Assembly (NCBI RefSeq): GCF_000145275.1
Contig: NC_014393.1
Span: 2,294,001-2,358,000, forward strand
DNA length: 64,000 nucleotides
Source: Clostridium cellulovorans 743B
GTDB lineage: Bacteria; Bacillota; Clostridia; Clostridiales; Clostridiaceae
Reading direction: 5' to 3'
Below the pieces are notes generated by a model. It was not told where the DNA came from and did not search any database. It saw nothing but the letters and a program-made list of their open reading frames with translations. This document shows, piece after piece, positions 35,608-46,600 of this stretch (its first letter is position 1; each line of letters begins with the position of its first letter). A program made the position numbers and the translations under genes.

Positions 35608-36708
35608 ATGGAGCAGTTTTATATGAGTACTAAAGTCGTTTATGGCGAGAATGTTATAAACAATAATGGGGAACTAATCGCATCTCTTGGAAAGAAAGCA
35701 CTTTTAGTAACAGGAAAGAATTCAGCTAAAATTAGTGGTGCTTATAAAGATGTTACTGATATCCTTAATAAGCATAAAATTGAGTATTGTATTTTCGATC
35801 AAGTAGAAGAAAATCCATCAACAGAAACTATATTAATTGGAGAAGAGATTGGAAAACTTGAAAATATAGATTTTATAATAGCCATTGGAGGAGGCTCGCC
35901 TCTAGATGCTGCTAAAGCAATAAGTTTAATGGTTAAAAGTAAATGTAGCATTGATGATATTTTCACTAAAAAAAATCTACCATTTTATCCTGTTATAGCA
36001 ATCCCAACTACGGCTGGTACTGGTTCAGAGGTTACACCTTATGCAATAATAATAGATGAAAGAGCAGGTACGAAAAAAGGAATAGCCACCCCGGTATTCC
36101 CTCAAATTGCTTTTTTAGATGTGAAATATACAATAAGTTTAAGCGAGAAAGTTACTATTGATACAGCAGTTGATGCTCTTTCTCATATCATTGAGGGATA
36201 TTTGACTAGTAGAGCTAATATTTTTAGTGATGCCCTTGGTGAAAAGGCTTTAAGCTTATTTAAGGAATGCAAAGAGGAACTTAAGGTTGGAGCATTTACA
36301 AAGGAAGTAAGAGAAAAGTTACTTTTAGCATCAAATTTTGCTGGTATGCAAATTGCACAAAGTGGGACTTCTGTTCCTCACCTTTTAGGATATCAACTTA
36401 CTGTACATAAAGGAATTGCCCATGGTAGAGCTAATGGGATTTTAATGACAGAGTATTTAAAGTTATATAAAAATAACTTTAAGGTTTTAAAGTTGCTAAA
36501 GATCTTAGATTTCAATAGTATAGAAGAGTTTAAAATATACCTTAATGAACTTTTAAGTGCTCATACAGAATCAATAGAAATTACTCTTGGGGATATCAAG
36601 CAGTTTACTGAAAGAGCCTATAAGGTAGTTGTTAATAGAAATGAATTAAAAGAACTTGTTACAAAAGATCAAATCTTTGATTTATATAAAAATAGCTTGA
36701 AAATATAA
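35608..36708 (+). CDS. Iron-containing (group III) alcohol dehydrogenase
   Basis: The 366-aa enzyme has the nucleotide-binding GGGSPLDAAKAI motif (about residue 95), TTAGTGSEVTPYAII and metal ligands in DTAVDALSHIIEGY and HKGIAHGRANGILM. The family reduces aldehydes or oxidises alcohols with NAD(P)H and Fe2+. Substrate unknown. A ribosome site AAGGGAT precedes ATG 35608. A terminator follows. Confidence 0.9.
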   Translation: MEQFYMSTKVVYGENVINNNGELIASLGKKALLVTGKNSAKISGAYKDVTDILNKHKIEYCIFDQVEENPSTETILIGEEIGKLENIDFIIAIGGGSPLDAAKAISLMVKSKCSIDDIFTKKNLPFYPVIAIPTTAGTGSEVTPYAIIIDERAGTKKGIATPVFPQIAFLDVKYTISLSEKVTIDTAVDALSHIIEGYLTSRANIFSDALGEKALSLFKECKEELKVGAFTKEVREKLLLASNFAGMQIAQSGTSVPHLLGYQLTVHKGIAHGRANGILMTEYLKLYKNNFKVLKLLKILDFNSIEEFKIYLNELLSAHTESIEITLGDIKQFTERAYKVVVNRNELKELVTKDQIFDLYKNSLKI

Positions 36709-36713
36709 TTAAT

Positions 36714-36757
36714 GCACCACCAATGTTAGAGTGAACTAATGTTGGTGGTGTAGTTTT
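36714..36757 (+). terminator. Terminator after the alcohol dehydrogenase gene
   Basis: CACCACCAA / TTGGTGGTG form a 9-bp GC-rich stem, extended by weaker pairs across the loop, then five T. Confidence 0.85.
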
Positions 36758-37291
36758 TAGAATAATCAAGAGATTTCTTTCTTAGAATATAATTTTATTT
36801 AGTTTTTTATACTTATAGAAGTTTTGAGATAGATACTTTAATTGGGAAGCTTTATAGAACATAGTGATTTTTGAATATGTTTATAGATTTTTATATGGAT
36901 TTTAGCAATGAACCGTATATTTTTATTTTAGTTGATTAACTAATAAGTTATCTTATATATTTGTGAAATGAATAAGAAATACAAAATTACAAAAAAAGTA
37001 AATAATTATAAAGGAATAATTTCATTCATATAGAAATAATAATAGAGCGTTTAAATAAAATTACCAATAATTGAAAAAAATATAATTATTTATAAATAAA
37101 CTGTGTTTTTAAAGAAGGAAAATTTAAAAAGTTAGAGAATAATATTAATTATAGAGAATAAAGAGTTTGGTTAAGAAATCGAGAAAATTAAATTTTAGAA
37201 TTAACAAAGCTTATAATATCATGAAAAGTTTGAAACATATAAGAACTTTATATATTTTAAATTAGACTATATTTTTAATAGGGGTGAATAC
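36758..37291. other. AT-rich intergenic region, about 530 bp
   Basis: No gene, strong hairpin or riboswitch motif was recognised. A TTGAAA (about 37228) followed by TATATT-like sequence could be the promoter for the DUF4912 gene. Confidence 0.4.
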
Positions 37292-37774
37292 ATGCTAGAT
37301 GGAAATACAAAGATAGTTTTACTTGTTCAAAATCATAATACTGTTTTTACATATTTCAAAATATCTCCATTTACTATTAAGAGTTTTGAAGATATTTATG
37401 GAATTAATAGTTGGAAAAACTCTAAACCGGTTTTAAAGGTATTTTATATAGAGAGAAACGTTCCAAGAGAAGTACAAACTATTTATATGGATGCATCCAA
37501 TGATAATTGGTATATAAATTTAGATAGAGATGCTTGCGATGTCTTTGTAAAATATGGCAGAGTTGCTGCTGATGATAAGTTTATTCCTGTGTCAGTTTCA
37601 AATACTGTAACAACAATGCGTAATCATCAAGCTGAGGATACAACAGTTAGGTATGTAGATTTTTCTAATATCGTTGATGAAAAAAACGTAAAATTAGCAC
37701 TACAAGATTCACCAGAACATATTAATGCCACTGAATATAAACCAAATCCTATAGATGAGTTAAAAAAAAATTAG
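37292..37774 (+). CDS. DUF4912 protein, C-terminus lost by a frameshift
   Basis: The 160-aa frame starts behind AGGGGTGA and has the DUF4912 pattern (VFTYFKISPFTIKSFEDIYG, Arg-containing VFYIERNVPREVQ and WYINLDRDACDVFVKYGRV). It stops at TAG 37772 just after nine A (37762-37770). Restoring one A would join it to a further open frame ending at 37905, two bases before the next gene, giving about 204 aa in total. DUF4912 genes often accompany GH57 branching-enzyme-like genes in clostridia, as here; function unknown. It could be a mutation, a sequencing error or slippage-dependent expression. Confidence 0.82.
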   Translation: MLDGNTKIVLLVQNHNTVFTYFKISPFTIKSFEDIYGINSWKNSKPVLKVFYIERNVPREVQTIYMDASNDNWYINLDRDACDVFVKYGRVAADDKFIPVSVSNTVTTMRNHQAEDTTVRYVDFSNIVDEKNVKLALQDSPEHINATEYKPNPIDELKKN

Positions 37775-37905
37775 ACGAAGTGGAGAATATTTGCATTAAT
37801 AGAAAAAAATCTCAACTCAGATACTTTCAGCAAATGAATAAAATGATTGAAGAAGAAGTGAAGCGAGGACTTCCAACATCAGGTTTTAATTTTAAGGGGG
37901 AATAA
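37775..37905 (+). pseudogene. Out-of-frame 3' part of the DUF4912 gene
   Basis: In the frame one base shifted from the upstream gene, the codons after the A run read KLDEVENICINRKKSQLRY, continuing to IEEEVKRGLPTSGFNFKGE and TAA 37903-37905. The charged, helical composition fits a native C-terminal tail. The stop sits just before TTG 37908 of the next gene and overlaps its GGGGG ribosome site, as a normal operon junction would. Confidence 0.72.
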
Positions 37906-37907
37906 TT

Positions 37908-39491
37908 TTGACCAAAGGATACGTATCATTAATTTTACACAGTCACCTTCCATATGTAAGGCATCCAGAAATAAATGAAGCTATGGAAGAAAGATGGCTA
38001 TTTGAAGCAATAAATGAATGTTATATTCCGATTATAGATGTTTACGATGGGCTCATAAATGATGGAATTGAATTTAAGGTTACAATGTCTATAACTCCAC
38101 CACTGATGGCAATGCTTGAAGACCAATATTTAAATGAAAGATATATGAAATATTTAAACAAGTCAATAGAGCTTGCAAACAAAGAAGTGATAAGAACTGC
38201 TGAAGATAAAAATCTTAATGGTGTATCAAAATTTTATGTAGAAAGATTTGAGGGATTAAAGAAAACTTACGAAAAATATGATAGAAGGCTTATGAATGCT
38301 TTTAGAAAATTTGATAACCTAGGAGTACTTGAAGTAATTACTTGTTCTGCAACTCATGGACTGCTACCATTATTAGCTGTTAATCCAGAAACTGTTAAAG
38401 CTCAATTGGCTATTGGTGTTGAATACTATAAAGAAGTTATGGGACATGCGCCGAAGGGAATATGGCTTCCAGAATGTGCTTACACATACAGCTTAGATCC
38501 TATCTTAAAGGAACTTGGAATCCAATTCTTTATAGCAGAAAGTACTAGTGTTTCTAATGCTTCTCCCAGACCATTGTATAGTACTGCAGCACCTATTGCT
38601 ACTCAAAATGGAGTGGCAGCCTTTGGGCGAGATGTTGAGGCAGGACATCAAGTTTGGAGTAGCTTCTTGGGGTACCCTGGAGATGCAAATTATCGAGAAT
38701 TCTATAGAGATATTGGATATGAATTACCAATGGACTATATAAAAGATTACATAGTTCCTAGTGGAATAAGAATAGACACTGGAATAAAATACTATAAGAT
38801 TACTGGCAATACAGAAAATAAAGAGTATTATGTTCGTGAAAATGCACTAGAACGAGTAAAGATTCATGCTGATCATTTCGCTTATTCAAGAAACGAGCAA
38901 ATAAATAATCTATCATATTACATGGATAAGCCACCGATAATTACATGTCCTTATGATACAGAATTATATGGACATTGGTGGTTTGAAGGTCCAGATTTTT
39001 TAAATGAATTTATACGAAATGCAGCTGACAATTGGACAGAATTTGAACTAACAACTCCTAAAGAATATCTTGAAATGTATCCTGTAACTCAATGCTCAAG
39101 TCCATCACCAGCTAGTTGGGGTGAAAGTGGAAACTTTTCTGTTTGGTTAAACGGTGGTAATGATTGGATATATAGAGAACTTCATGAGGCAGCAGAGTCC
39201 ATGATAAGGCTAGCAAATAGTTTTGACGAACCTACTGAATTAGAAAAAAGAGCACTAGCTCAAGCTGCGAGAGAGTTAGTTTTAGCTGAATCTTCAGACT
39301 GGCCTTTCATCATAAAGCATAATACCACTGTACAATACGCTGTAAAAAGGGTAAATACTCATTTAGAAAGGTTTAAGGAATTATATAATTGCTTAACAAA
39401 GAACAGATTAGAAGAAAAGTTTATTAAAGAGATGGAAGATATAGATAATATTTTCCCTAATATAGACTATACTTTATATAGAAATAACTAA
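37908..39491 (+). CDS. Glycoside hydrolase family 57 protein (1,4-alpha-glucan branching enzyme type)
   Basis: The 527-aa protein starts GYVSLILHSHLPYVRHPE, the GH57 first motif with catalytic-site His residues. It also has the motif-3-type segment GIWLPECAYTY (nucleophile Glu, about residue 187), a later catalytic-Asp segment around CPYDTELYGHWWFEGPDF, and the C-terminal DUF1957 helical domain. This architecture is that of GH57 glucan branching enzymes, which form alpha-1,6 branches in glycogen. TTG 37908 lies seven bases after GGGGG. Confidence 0.9.
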   Translation: MTKGYVSLILHSHLPYVRHPEINEAMEERWLFEAINECYIPIIDVYDGLINDGIEFKVTMSITPPLMAMLEDQYLNERYMKYLNKSIELANKEVIRTAEDKNLNGVSKFYVERFEGLKKTYEKYDRRLMNAFRKFDNLGVLEVITCSATHGLLPLLAVNPETVKAQLAIGVEYYKEVMGHAPKGIWLPECAYTYSLDPILKELGIQFFIAESTSVSNASPRPLYSTAAPIATQNGVAAFGRDVEAGHQVWSSFLGYPGDANYREFYRDIGYELPMDYIKDYIVPSGIRIDTGIKYYKITGNTENKEYYVRENALERVKIHADHFAYSRNEQINNLSYYMDKPPIITCPYDTELYGHWWFEGPDFLNEFIRNAADNWTEFELTTPKEYLEMYPVTQCSSPSPASWGESGNFSVWLNGGNDWIYRELHEAAESMIRLANSFDEPTELEKRALAQAARELVLAESSDWPFIIKHNTTVQYAVKRVNTHLERFKELYNCLTKNRLEEKFIKEMEDIDNIFPNIDYTLYRNN

Positions 39492-39494
39492 AAT

Positions 39495-39518
39495 GAGTTG
39501 CTTAGCAACTCTTTTTTA
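39495..39518 (+). terminator. Terminator after the GH57 gene
   Basis: GAGTTGC / GCAACTC with a TTA loop and six T. Confidence 0.85.
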
Positions 39519-39601
39519 TTGTTTAATACTCTGGTAATTGTTATAATTATAACTTGATACAATATTTGGCGAAGTGCAAAGGCTACGCAAGGAGCGATAC
39601 G

Positions 39602-40867
39602 ATGGTACATAACTTATTTGATACGAATACAGAAATTTTAAAAAATGGAATTAAGCTGATAACTATTAAGAAAGATAGCCAATTGATTTCTATAAATGCA
39701 GGAGTCAAGGTGGGAGCATTATATGAAGCTAAAAAAGAAAAAGGTATATGCCATTTTATAGAGCACATGCTTTTTAAAGGAACAAATAGTAGAAGTAATG
39801 AGGAATTAAATGAGGAATTAGAAGAACTAGGTGGAGAATATAATGCTTATACTGATTATACTTCAACAGTTTATACAATTACAGCATTAAAGGAAGAATT
39901 AGAAAAGTCTCTAGAGTTATTAAGTGATATGCTAACTAATTCAAATTTTCCAGATGAAGAGATTGATAAGGAGCGAGAAGTTATCCTATCAGAAATTAGA
40001 AGTATAAATGATGATTTAGAAGATTATTCATATAAAAAAATTCACGACATTGCCTTTAAAAATAGTTCATTGAAATATGATGTCACTGGAGAGGTGGCGA
40101 CAGTTAAGGGATTTAGAAGAGAAAATCTTATGAAATTTTATGGAGAATATTACGTTCCTAATAATATAGAAATAGCAATTACTTCACCTTATGAGCATAA
40201 TGAAATTTTAAATTTAATATATAAATATTTAGGTAATTGGGCTAGAAAAGAATTAAAAGCTATTGAAATAAAAACTGAGAACCACAGAGCTGTAAAGAAA
40301 ACATCAAAGAAAAAGGAAATAGAGCAAGGAACTATAGTTTATTTATATACTTTCCATAATCTTACAAAAAAAGAAGAATTGGCTCTTAAAATTTTAGAAC
40401 ATAAATTAGGATCAAGCACAAATTCTATTTTATTTAGGGAATTAAGAGAAAATAAAGGATTATGCTATGAAGTTTTTTCTGAGATGAATAGCACAAATAA
40501 TATAAAAACTTTATATATCTATGCATCAGTTTCGGAAGAGAATATAGAGGAAGCCTTAAAAATTATTGATACTTGTATTGATAGGATAAAAAATAGAGAT
40601 ATAATTTTTCATGACAAAATTATAAGTCTTATGAAAAAGGTTCTTAGAACAGCTATTGCATCAACTATAGAAGATTCAACAGAAGTGGGAAATTATATGC
40701 TACACCAAAGCTTGGATGGTGAGCCGTTATTAGAATTTATAGATCAAATGAAAAAACTTGATGAGATTAATGAAGAAGATATTTATAATGTAGCACTTAA
40801 GGTGTTTACAAAACCTGCAATACACATTTTAGTTCCAAAAGAAGGCGATGAGTATGAAGATAACTAA
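39602..40867 (+). CDS. M16 family zinc metallopeptidase
   Basis: This 421-aa protein has the inverted zinc motif HFIEH in GICHFIEHMLFKGT (about residues 50-54) with the downstream Glu region (EEEIDKEREVILSEI), and a second, inactive-type M16 half. The family includes processing-peptidase-like PqqL/YmxG enzymes. ATG 39602 is seven bases after AAGGAG; the frame upstream is open but lacks a ribosome site. It overlaps recX by 14 bases. Confidence 0.9.
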   Translation: MVHNLFDTNTEILKNGIKLITIKKDSQLISINAGVKVGALYEAKKEKGICHFIEHMLFKGTNSRSNEELNEELEELGGEYNAYTDYTSTVYTITALKEELEKSLELLSDMLTNSNFPDEEIDKEREVILSEIRSINDDLEDYSYKKIHDIAFKNSSLKYDVTGEVATVKGFRRENLMKFYGEYYVPNNIEIAITSPYEHNEILNLIYKYLGNWARKELKAIEIKTENHRAVKKTSKKKEIEQGTIVYLYTFHNLTKKEELALKILEHKLGSSTNSILFRELRENKGLCYEVFSEMNSTNNIKTLYIYASVSEENIEEALKIIDTCIDRIKNRDIIFHDKIISLMKKVLRTAIASTIEDSTEVGNYMLHQSLDGEPLLEFIDQMKKLDEINEEDIYNVALKVFTKPAIHILVPKEGDEYEDN

Positions 40868-41684
40868 AATAGAGGTGCAAAAGAAAAACAATGATAGAGT
40901 GAATATATTCATTGATGATGATTTTGCTTTTTCATGCAGTACAGAACTTGTTTATTATCATAACCTTAAAAGTGGTAAGAGTGCTGAATTAAGTGAAATT
41001 CAAAAGATAGTTGATGAAGATAATTATATAAAGTGTAAAAATTCTGCTCTTAAATATATTGAGAAAGCTTATAAAACAGAAAAGCAAATAACAGAAAAGC
41101 TAATAGACAAAGAGTATCCTGAAAATGCCATTAAAAGAACCATTGAATTTTTGAAAGAATATAAGTTTATCGACGACTATAATTTTCTTAAGATATATAT
41201 AAGAGAGAATTGCACTAAATTAGGGAAGAAAAAGATTAAATATAACTTACTGAGAAAGGGGATTGAAGAAGCTTTAATTGATGTTGAGTTAGATGGAGTT
41301 TCATCATCCTTTGAGGAAAAAAGTTGTGAAAAGCTTGCCCAAAAGAAATATGATTCTCTAAAGAATAGTGATACATCTTATATGAAAGTGTATAAGAAAC
41401 TAGGGGATTTTTTACTTAGAAATGGCTACAGTAGTGATATTGTATCAGAAACTCTTAAAAGAGTAGTTGCTAAAGAGGATTTCAAAGCAGAAGGTAATGA
41501 GGAAAGAAAACATAATTCCTATGAAGAATTGTTTATTTTAGCACAAAAGAGATATAATCTATTAATAAGTAAAGAAAAAGATAAAATGAAATTATTAAAA
41601 AAGCTTTATGATTATCTTATTAGGCGAGGATACAGTTATGAGGAAGTTAAAACTGTAGTTAAGGAATTAATAAATACGGACTAA
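40854..41684 (+). CDS. recX: Regulatory protein RecX
   Basis: The 276-aa protein consists of repeated three-helix units with the RecX pattern (ALKYIEKAYKTEKQITEKL; FLKEYKFIDDYNFLKIYIREN). RecX binds RecA filaments and limits recombination. ATG 40854 sits eight bases after GAAGG; ATG 40848 is too close. It is longer than many RecX proteins (about 150-210 aa), with an extra C-terminal repeat unit. Confidence 0.9.
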   Translation: MKITKIEVQKKNNDRVNIFIDDDFAFSCSTELVYYHNLKSGKSAELSEIQKIVDEDNYIKCKNSALKYIEKAYKTEKQITEKLIDKEYPENAIKRTIEFLKEYKFIDDYNFLKIYIRENCTKLGKKKIKYNLLRKGIEEALIDVELDGVSSSFEEKSCEKLAQKKYDSLKNSDTSYMKVYKKLGDFLLRNGYSSDIVSETLKRVVAKEDFKAEGNEERKHNSYEELFILAQKRYNLLISKEKDKMKLLKKLYDYLIRRGYSYEEVKTVVKELINTD

Positions 41685-41747
41685 AGGGGCTGGAATTGAT
41701 TAAATGATATATTCTTGTTAAAAGGCCCCAAAGAGAAAGGATAAAAT

Positions 41748-42941
41748 ATGAACCTTGAATATTTCTCCAATTTCTTAGATTATACTCCAATTTCTTTAAT
41801 AATAATTGTGGCATTGCTCTTTCCAATAATAAAGGGATTGATTTTGGGATTTTCAGCATCCAGTATTAAGAAAGAAACTGAAGCCCTAGAAGTTGATATT
41901 ACATTTATTGTAGCAGTTCTTTTAGGATTATATTATGGGAAATCTATGTTTAGTAAGTACGAGCAAGGTGTTTTTAATATTATTGATAAGTTGTTCCCAA
42001 AAAGTGTTTCGGAGTTTTTGGATGGTAAACCTAAAGTAACATATATAGTATTATTGATAATTTTTATTACTATAATTTATCAGGTTATTATGTTTATTTT
42101 GGAAATAATAAATAGAAATATATTATATCCTGTTTTAGATGTTATTGGTGAATCTATAAAAAATCGTTCGTTTTTTTTCAAAAGATTTTTGGGTGCAATT
42201 CTTAATATACCAAAGGGAATTTGTTATGCTGTTATCATTAGTGTTCTATTCAATATAATTTCTATCATAAATGTTAGTGATAAGTTTAATGAGTATGTAA
42301 ATAAGTCAAAGGTATATAATATTATAAACGAGGAAGTGATATTTCCAGTTTCAAATTCTTCCTTTGCAAAGGAATTACCTAATATTTTAGACAACTCATT
42401 AAGCATAGATATTGTTAAAGATGGAAAACTTCTTCCTATACCTAGTTTTGATACAAATGAGATAATATATTTCAATGGAACAACTCTAGAAGAAGGAATT
42501 AAATCTAATGATGAAATGGATGATTTTTCTATTGAATTAGCATCTAAGTATACAAATTCATTGGAAAAATCTAAAGCCTTTTATAATTGGATAAGTAAAA
42601 ATATTGAATATGATAAGGAAAAAGCAAATGCTTTATCAAAGGATAAGTATAAGGTAAAGTCTGGAGCTATAGAAGCATATGAAACTAGAACAGGTGTATG
42701 TTTTGATTATTCATGCCTTTTTACAGCCTTTTGTATTGAGAATAATATCATGGTGAGAATAGTTACTGGTGAAGGATATAGTGGTGTTAAGTGGGTAAAT
42801 CATGCTTGGAATCAAGTTTATATTGAGGAAGAGAAGAGATGGATAAATGTAGATACTACCTTTGGCAAGGCTGGAAATTATTTTGATAGTGAAAGTTTTT
42901 CAATTGATCATAGAGGAGATAAAATAGTAGGGCAATGGTAG
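41748..42941 (+). CDS. Membrane protein with C-terminal transglutaminase-like domain
   Basis: The 397-aa protein has four or more hydrophobic helices in about residues 15-190 (CvpA-like arrangement), then a polar linker and a transglutaminase-like domain. The probable catalytic triad is Cys in RTGVCFDYSCLFTAFC (about residue 323), His in WVNHAWNQVY (about 357) and Asp in WINVDTTFG (about 370). Such domains act as cysteine peptidases or cross-linkers. With this topology it could act on envelope proteins or peptidoglycan, but the side of the membrane is not certain. It is monocistronic behind AAAGGA. Confidence 0.82.
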   Translation: MNLEYFSNFLDYTPISLIIIVALLFPIIKGLILGFSASSIKKETEALEVDITFIVAVLLGLYYGKSMFSKYEQGVFNIIDKLFPKSVSEFLDGKPKVTYIVLLIIFITIIYQVIMFILEIINRNILYPVLDVIGESIKNRSFFFKRFLGAILNIPKGICYAVIISVLFNIISIINVSDKFNEYVNKSKVYNIINEEVIFPVSNSSFAKELPNILDNSLSIDIVKDGKLLPIPSFDTNEIIYFNGTTLEEGIKSNDEMDDFSIELASKYTNSLEKSKAFYNWISKNIEYDKEKANALSKDKYKVKSGAIEAYETRTGVCFDYSCLFTAFCIENNIMVRIVTGEGYSGVKWVNHAWNQVYIEEEKRWINVDTTFGKAGNYFDSESFSIDHRGDKIVGQW

Positions 42942-42955
42942 AAGTGATACACTTT

Positions 42956-42997
42956 AGAAGAAACTGAAATAGCATTTAAGATATATCAGTTTCTTCT
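42956..42997. terminator. Bidirectional hairpin between convergent genes
   Basis: A 12-bp perfect stem (AGAAGAAACTGA / TCAGTTTCTTCT) with an 18-base loop lies between the transglutaminase-like gene and the TPR gene. Confidence 0.75.
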
Positions 42998-43005
42998 ATA
43001 AGGGG

Positions 43006-43356
43006 TCATTTTTTTATTCTTTCTATAATTAGGTTTATTGCTTTTTCGCAGTCTGCATCAAAAGGGTCAAGGGCCCAAGCAGTATTAAAATATAATAGTG
43101 CTTTTTTGTCGTCTTTTAATTGAGAATAGCAGTAAGCTAAATTGAAATAATATCTGCTATCTTTTTTTATTTTGAGAGCACATTTTAGAAGTGGAATTGC
43201 AGCCATAAAATTCATAAGTTTAATATGGCATACTGCTGAATTATAAAGAGAAGGAGCTTCATTCTCTTTATTTTCAATAGATTTTCTATATAAATTAATC
43301 GCTCGTGCATAATCATTTTTATTATAATATTCATTACCCATGTTAAAGTAATTCAT
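43006..43356 (-). CDS. Small tetratricopeptide-repeat protein
   Basis: This 116-aa protein is made of about three TPR units (NMGNEYYNKNDYARAINLYRKS; SLYNSAVCHIKLMNFMAAIPLL; YFNLAYCYSQLKDDKKALLYFN). TPRs bind other proteins; no partner is evident. It starts behind GGGAGGA, is monocistronic and divergent from the large activase gene. Confidence 0.85.
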   Translation of the reverse strand: MNYFNMGNEYYNKNDYARAINLYRKSIENKENEAPSLYNSAVCHIKLMNFMAAIPLLKCALKIKKDSRYYFNLAYCYSQLKDDKKALLYFNTAWALDPFDADCEKAINLIIERIKK

Positions 43357-43688
43357 TTTTATTCCTCCCTACTATAGGTACTATAGCTATAATTATTGAC
43401 AGGATTTAGAAAAATAAACCTTTTAAAGGTATCAGTCTGTGTCTTTTGATTAAAAGCAAATTACTCTAATTTATAAGTAAACGTTTAGATATTGAAGCGA
43501 CTTATCACAAATTTTTAGGATATAATACTCTATTTTATAAATATGAAACAGCTATTAAATTTGTCACTGTTTTATTTAAATTTTGTTTAGTTTTTATATT
43601 TAATTTTCAAAAGCAACTGTTATTTTTATTAGATAAGTATGATATAATCTAATATTAGAACAAGATTTACAATATAGATGGAGTAGTG
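43357..43688. other. Divergent intergenic region with a vegetative-type -10
   Basis: No gene was seen. An extended -10 (TATGATATAAT, core TATAAT 43643-43648) faces the activase gene about 40 bp upstream of its start; the -35 is poor. TTGACA at about 43397 has no matching -10. Confidence 0.4.
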
Positions 43689-46600
43689 ATGTTGATGATT
43701 GAAAAGTATAAAGTAGGTATTGACGTAGGTTCTACTACAATAAAACTTGTTATATTAGATAATGATAATAAAATTATATATGATATATATAAGAGGCATT
43801 ATTCTGATGTTAGAACCACTACCTTCGCTGTATTAAAAGATGCAGAAGAGAGATTTAAAGATCACCCAGTAAGTGTTACAATTACTGGTTCAGGGGGATT
43901 AGCTTTAGCTGAGCAATTAAAAATTCCATTCACTCAAGAAGTTATCGCATGTACTAAAACTGTTGAATTGTTAGCACCAGATACAGATGTTGCAATAGAA
44001 CTTGGAGGCGAAGATGCAAAGATAACATATTTTGAAAACACCTTAGAGCAAAGAATGAATGGAACTTGTGCTGGTGGAACTGGTGCTTTTATTGATCAGA
44101 TGGCAACATTACTAGAAACAGATGCTCTAGGATTAAATGAACTTGCAAGAAAACATAAGGTAATATATCCTATAGCTGCTCGTTGTGGTGTGTTTGCGAA
44201 AACAGATGTACAACCATTATTAAACGAGGGTGCAGCAAAAGAAGATATAGCAGCATCGATTTTTCAAGCAGTAGTAACACAAACAATAAGTGGACTTGCT
44301 TGCGGAAAGCCAATAAGAGGTAAGGTTGCTTTATTAGGTGGACCATTATTCTTTTTATCTGAACTAAGACAAAGATTTATAGAAACCTTAAATCTTACAG
44401 AGGATATGGTAATTTTCCCTGATAATTCTCAACTATTTGTTGCATATGGAGCAGCTGTTAGTTCAATTGATGGACAAACTACTTCTTTTACAAAGATAAT
44501 AGATTCCATTAGTAAGATAAAAAAATCAGAATTAAAGTTATCTGATACACTTGAACCATTGTTTAAAGATAAAAAAGAGTTGGAAATTTTCAGAAAAAGA
44601 CATTCAGATTATAAAGTAAAGGAAAAGACTTTAGAATCCTATAGTGGAAAAGCATTTTTAGGTATTGATGCTGGTTCCACAACTACTAAAGCAGCATTGA
44701 TTGATGAGCAAGGTGCATTGTTATATTCCTATTATGGTGGGAATAAGGGAAAACCATTAGAGACAAGTATTGATATTATTAAAGATATATATAACAAACT
44801 GCCTAAAAATGTAGTTATTGCTAAGGCTACAGTGACAGGATATGGAGAGGCACTTATAAAAAATGCTTTAAACGTTGATATAGGAGAAGTTGAAACTATA
44901 GCTCATTATAAGGCTGCTGAGAAGTTTTTGCCTGGGGTAGATTTTATTTTAGATATCGGTGGACAGGATATGAAGGCCGTTAGGATAAAAGACGGAGTAA
45001 TTAATTCTATCCAACTTAATGAAGCTTGTTCTTCCGGCTGTGGATCTTTCTTAGCAACCTTCGCTAATTCTTTAAATATGGAAATTCAGAATTTTGCACA
45101 GGAAGCTTTATTATCTCAAAGTCCTGTTGACTTAGGGTCAAGGTGTACTGTGTTTATGAATTCAAAGGTTAAGCAAGTGCAAAAGGAAGGGGCAGAGGTA
45201 AGTGATATTTCTGCGGGGCTTTCTTATTCAGTAATTAAAAATGCATTATTTAAGGTTATTAAAGTTAGAAGAATTGACGAACTAGGGAAAAAAATTGTTG
45301 TTCAAGGTGGAACCTTCTACAATGAGGCAGTACTTAGAGCACTTGAATTAACTCTAGGTAGGGAAGTAATAAGACCTAATATATCTGGTATTATGGGAGC
45401 GTATGGTGCAGCCTTAATAGCCTTAGATAAATATCAGGAAAATGAAATTTCTACGTTATTATCTAAAGAACAATTAGAAACTTTTTCTAGTGAAAAAGAA
45501 CACAGACATTGTGGATTATGTAATAATAATTGTATGTTGACAGTAACAAAATTTTCTGATGGCAGAAGTTATATTACAGGAAATAGGTGTGAAAGGGGAG
45601 CAGGACTTCCTGTTTCAAAGAAATCCTCTTTAAATCTTTATGACTATAAATATAATAGAACCTTCAGATATAAATCTCTTAAAATAGAAGAAGCACCTAG
45701 AGGCGAAGTAGGAATTCCAAGAGTTCTAAATATGTATGAGAATTATCCATTCTGGCATACATTTTTAACAAAACTAGGCTTTAGAGTTGTTTTATCACCT
45801 ACATCTACAAAAGAAGTATACGAGATGGGTATAGAAACAATCCCATCTGAGTCAGCTTGTTATCCAGCAAAGCTTACTCATGGGCATATAATGAGTCTAA
45901 TCAAAAAAGGATTAAAATTTATATTCTATCCATCGGTGAGTTATGAGATTAAAGAATTTAAGGAAGCTAATAATCATTATAATTGCCCAATTGTTACCTC
46001 ATATCCAGAGGTAATTAAAAATAATATTGATGAGATGAGATCTGGTGAGTTAATATATAAAAATCCTTTCCTTAATTTAAATCATAGAGAATCTGTAGCC
46101 AAAAATCTTTTTGAAGAATTCTCGATGTTTAATATAAGTAAAGAAGAAATCAATGAAGCATTAGATTTAGCTTATGCTGAGAATGAAGCATATAAGCAGG
46201 ATATAAAGAATAAAGGCAAAGAGATTATTGATGAACTTGAGAAGACTGGCAAAAAGGGCGTTGTTCTTGCTGGTAGACCATATCACAGTGATCCAGAAAT
46301 CAACCATGGAATTGCTAATATAATAATACAAGAAGGATTAGCAGTTCTAACAGAAGATAGTGTTTCAGATCTTGCAGAAATTGAAAGACCATTAAGGGTT
46401 GTAGACCAATGGAATTATCATACACGATTATATGCAGCAGCAACTTATGTAGCAAAAAATTCTAACCTTGAGCTTATTCAATTAAACTCTTTCGGCTGTG
46501 GTCTTGATGGTGTAACTACGGATCAAGTTCAAGAAATATTAGAACAAAGTGGTAAGATTTATACATTGATTAAAATTGACGAGGGAAGTAATCTTGGAGC

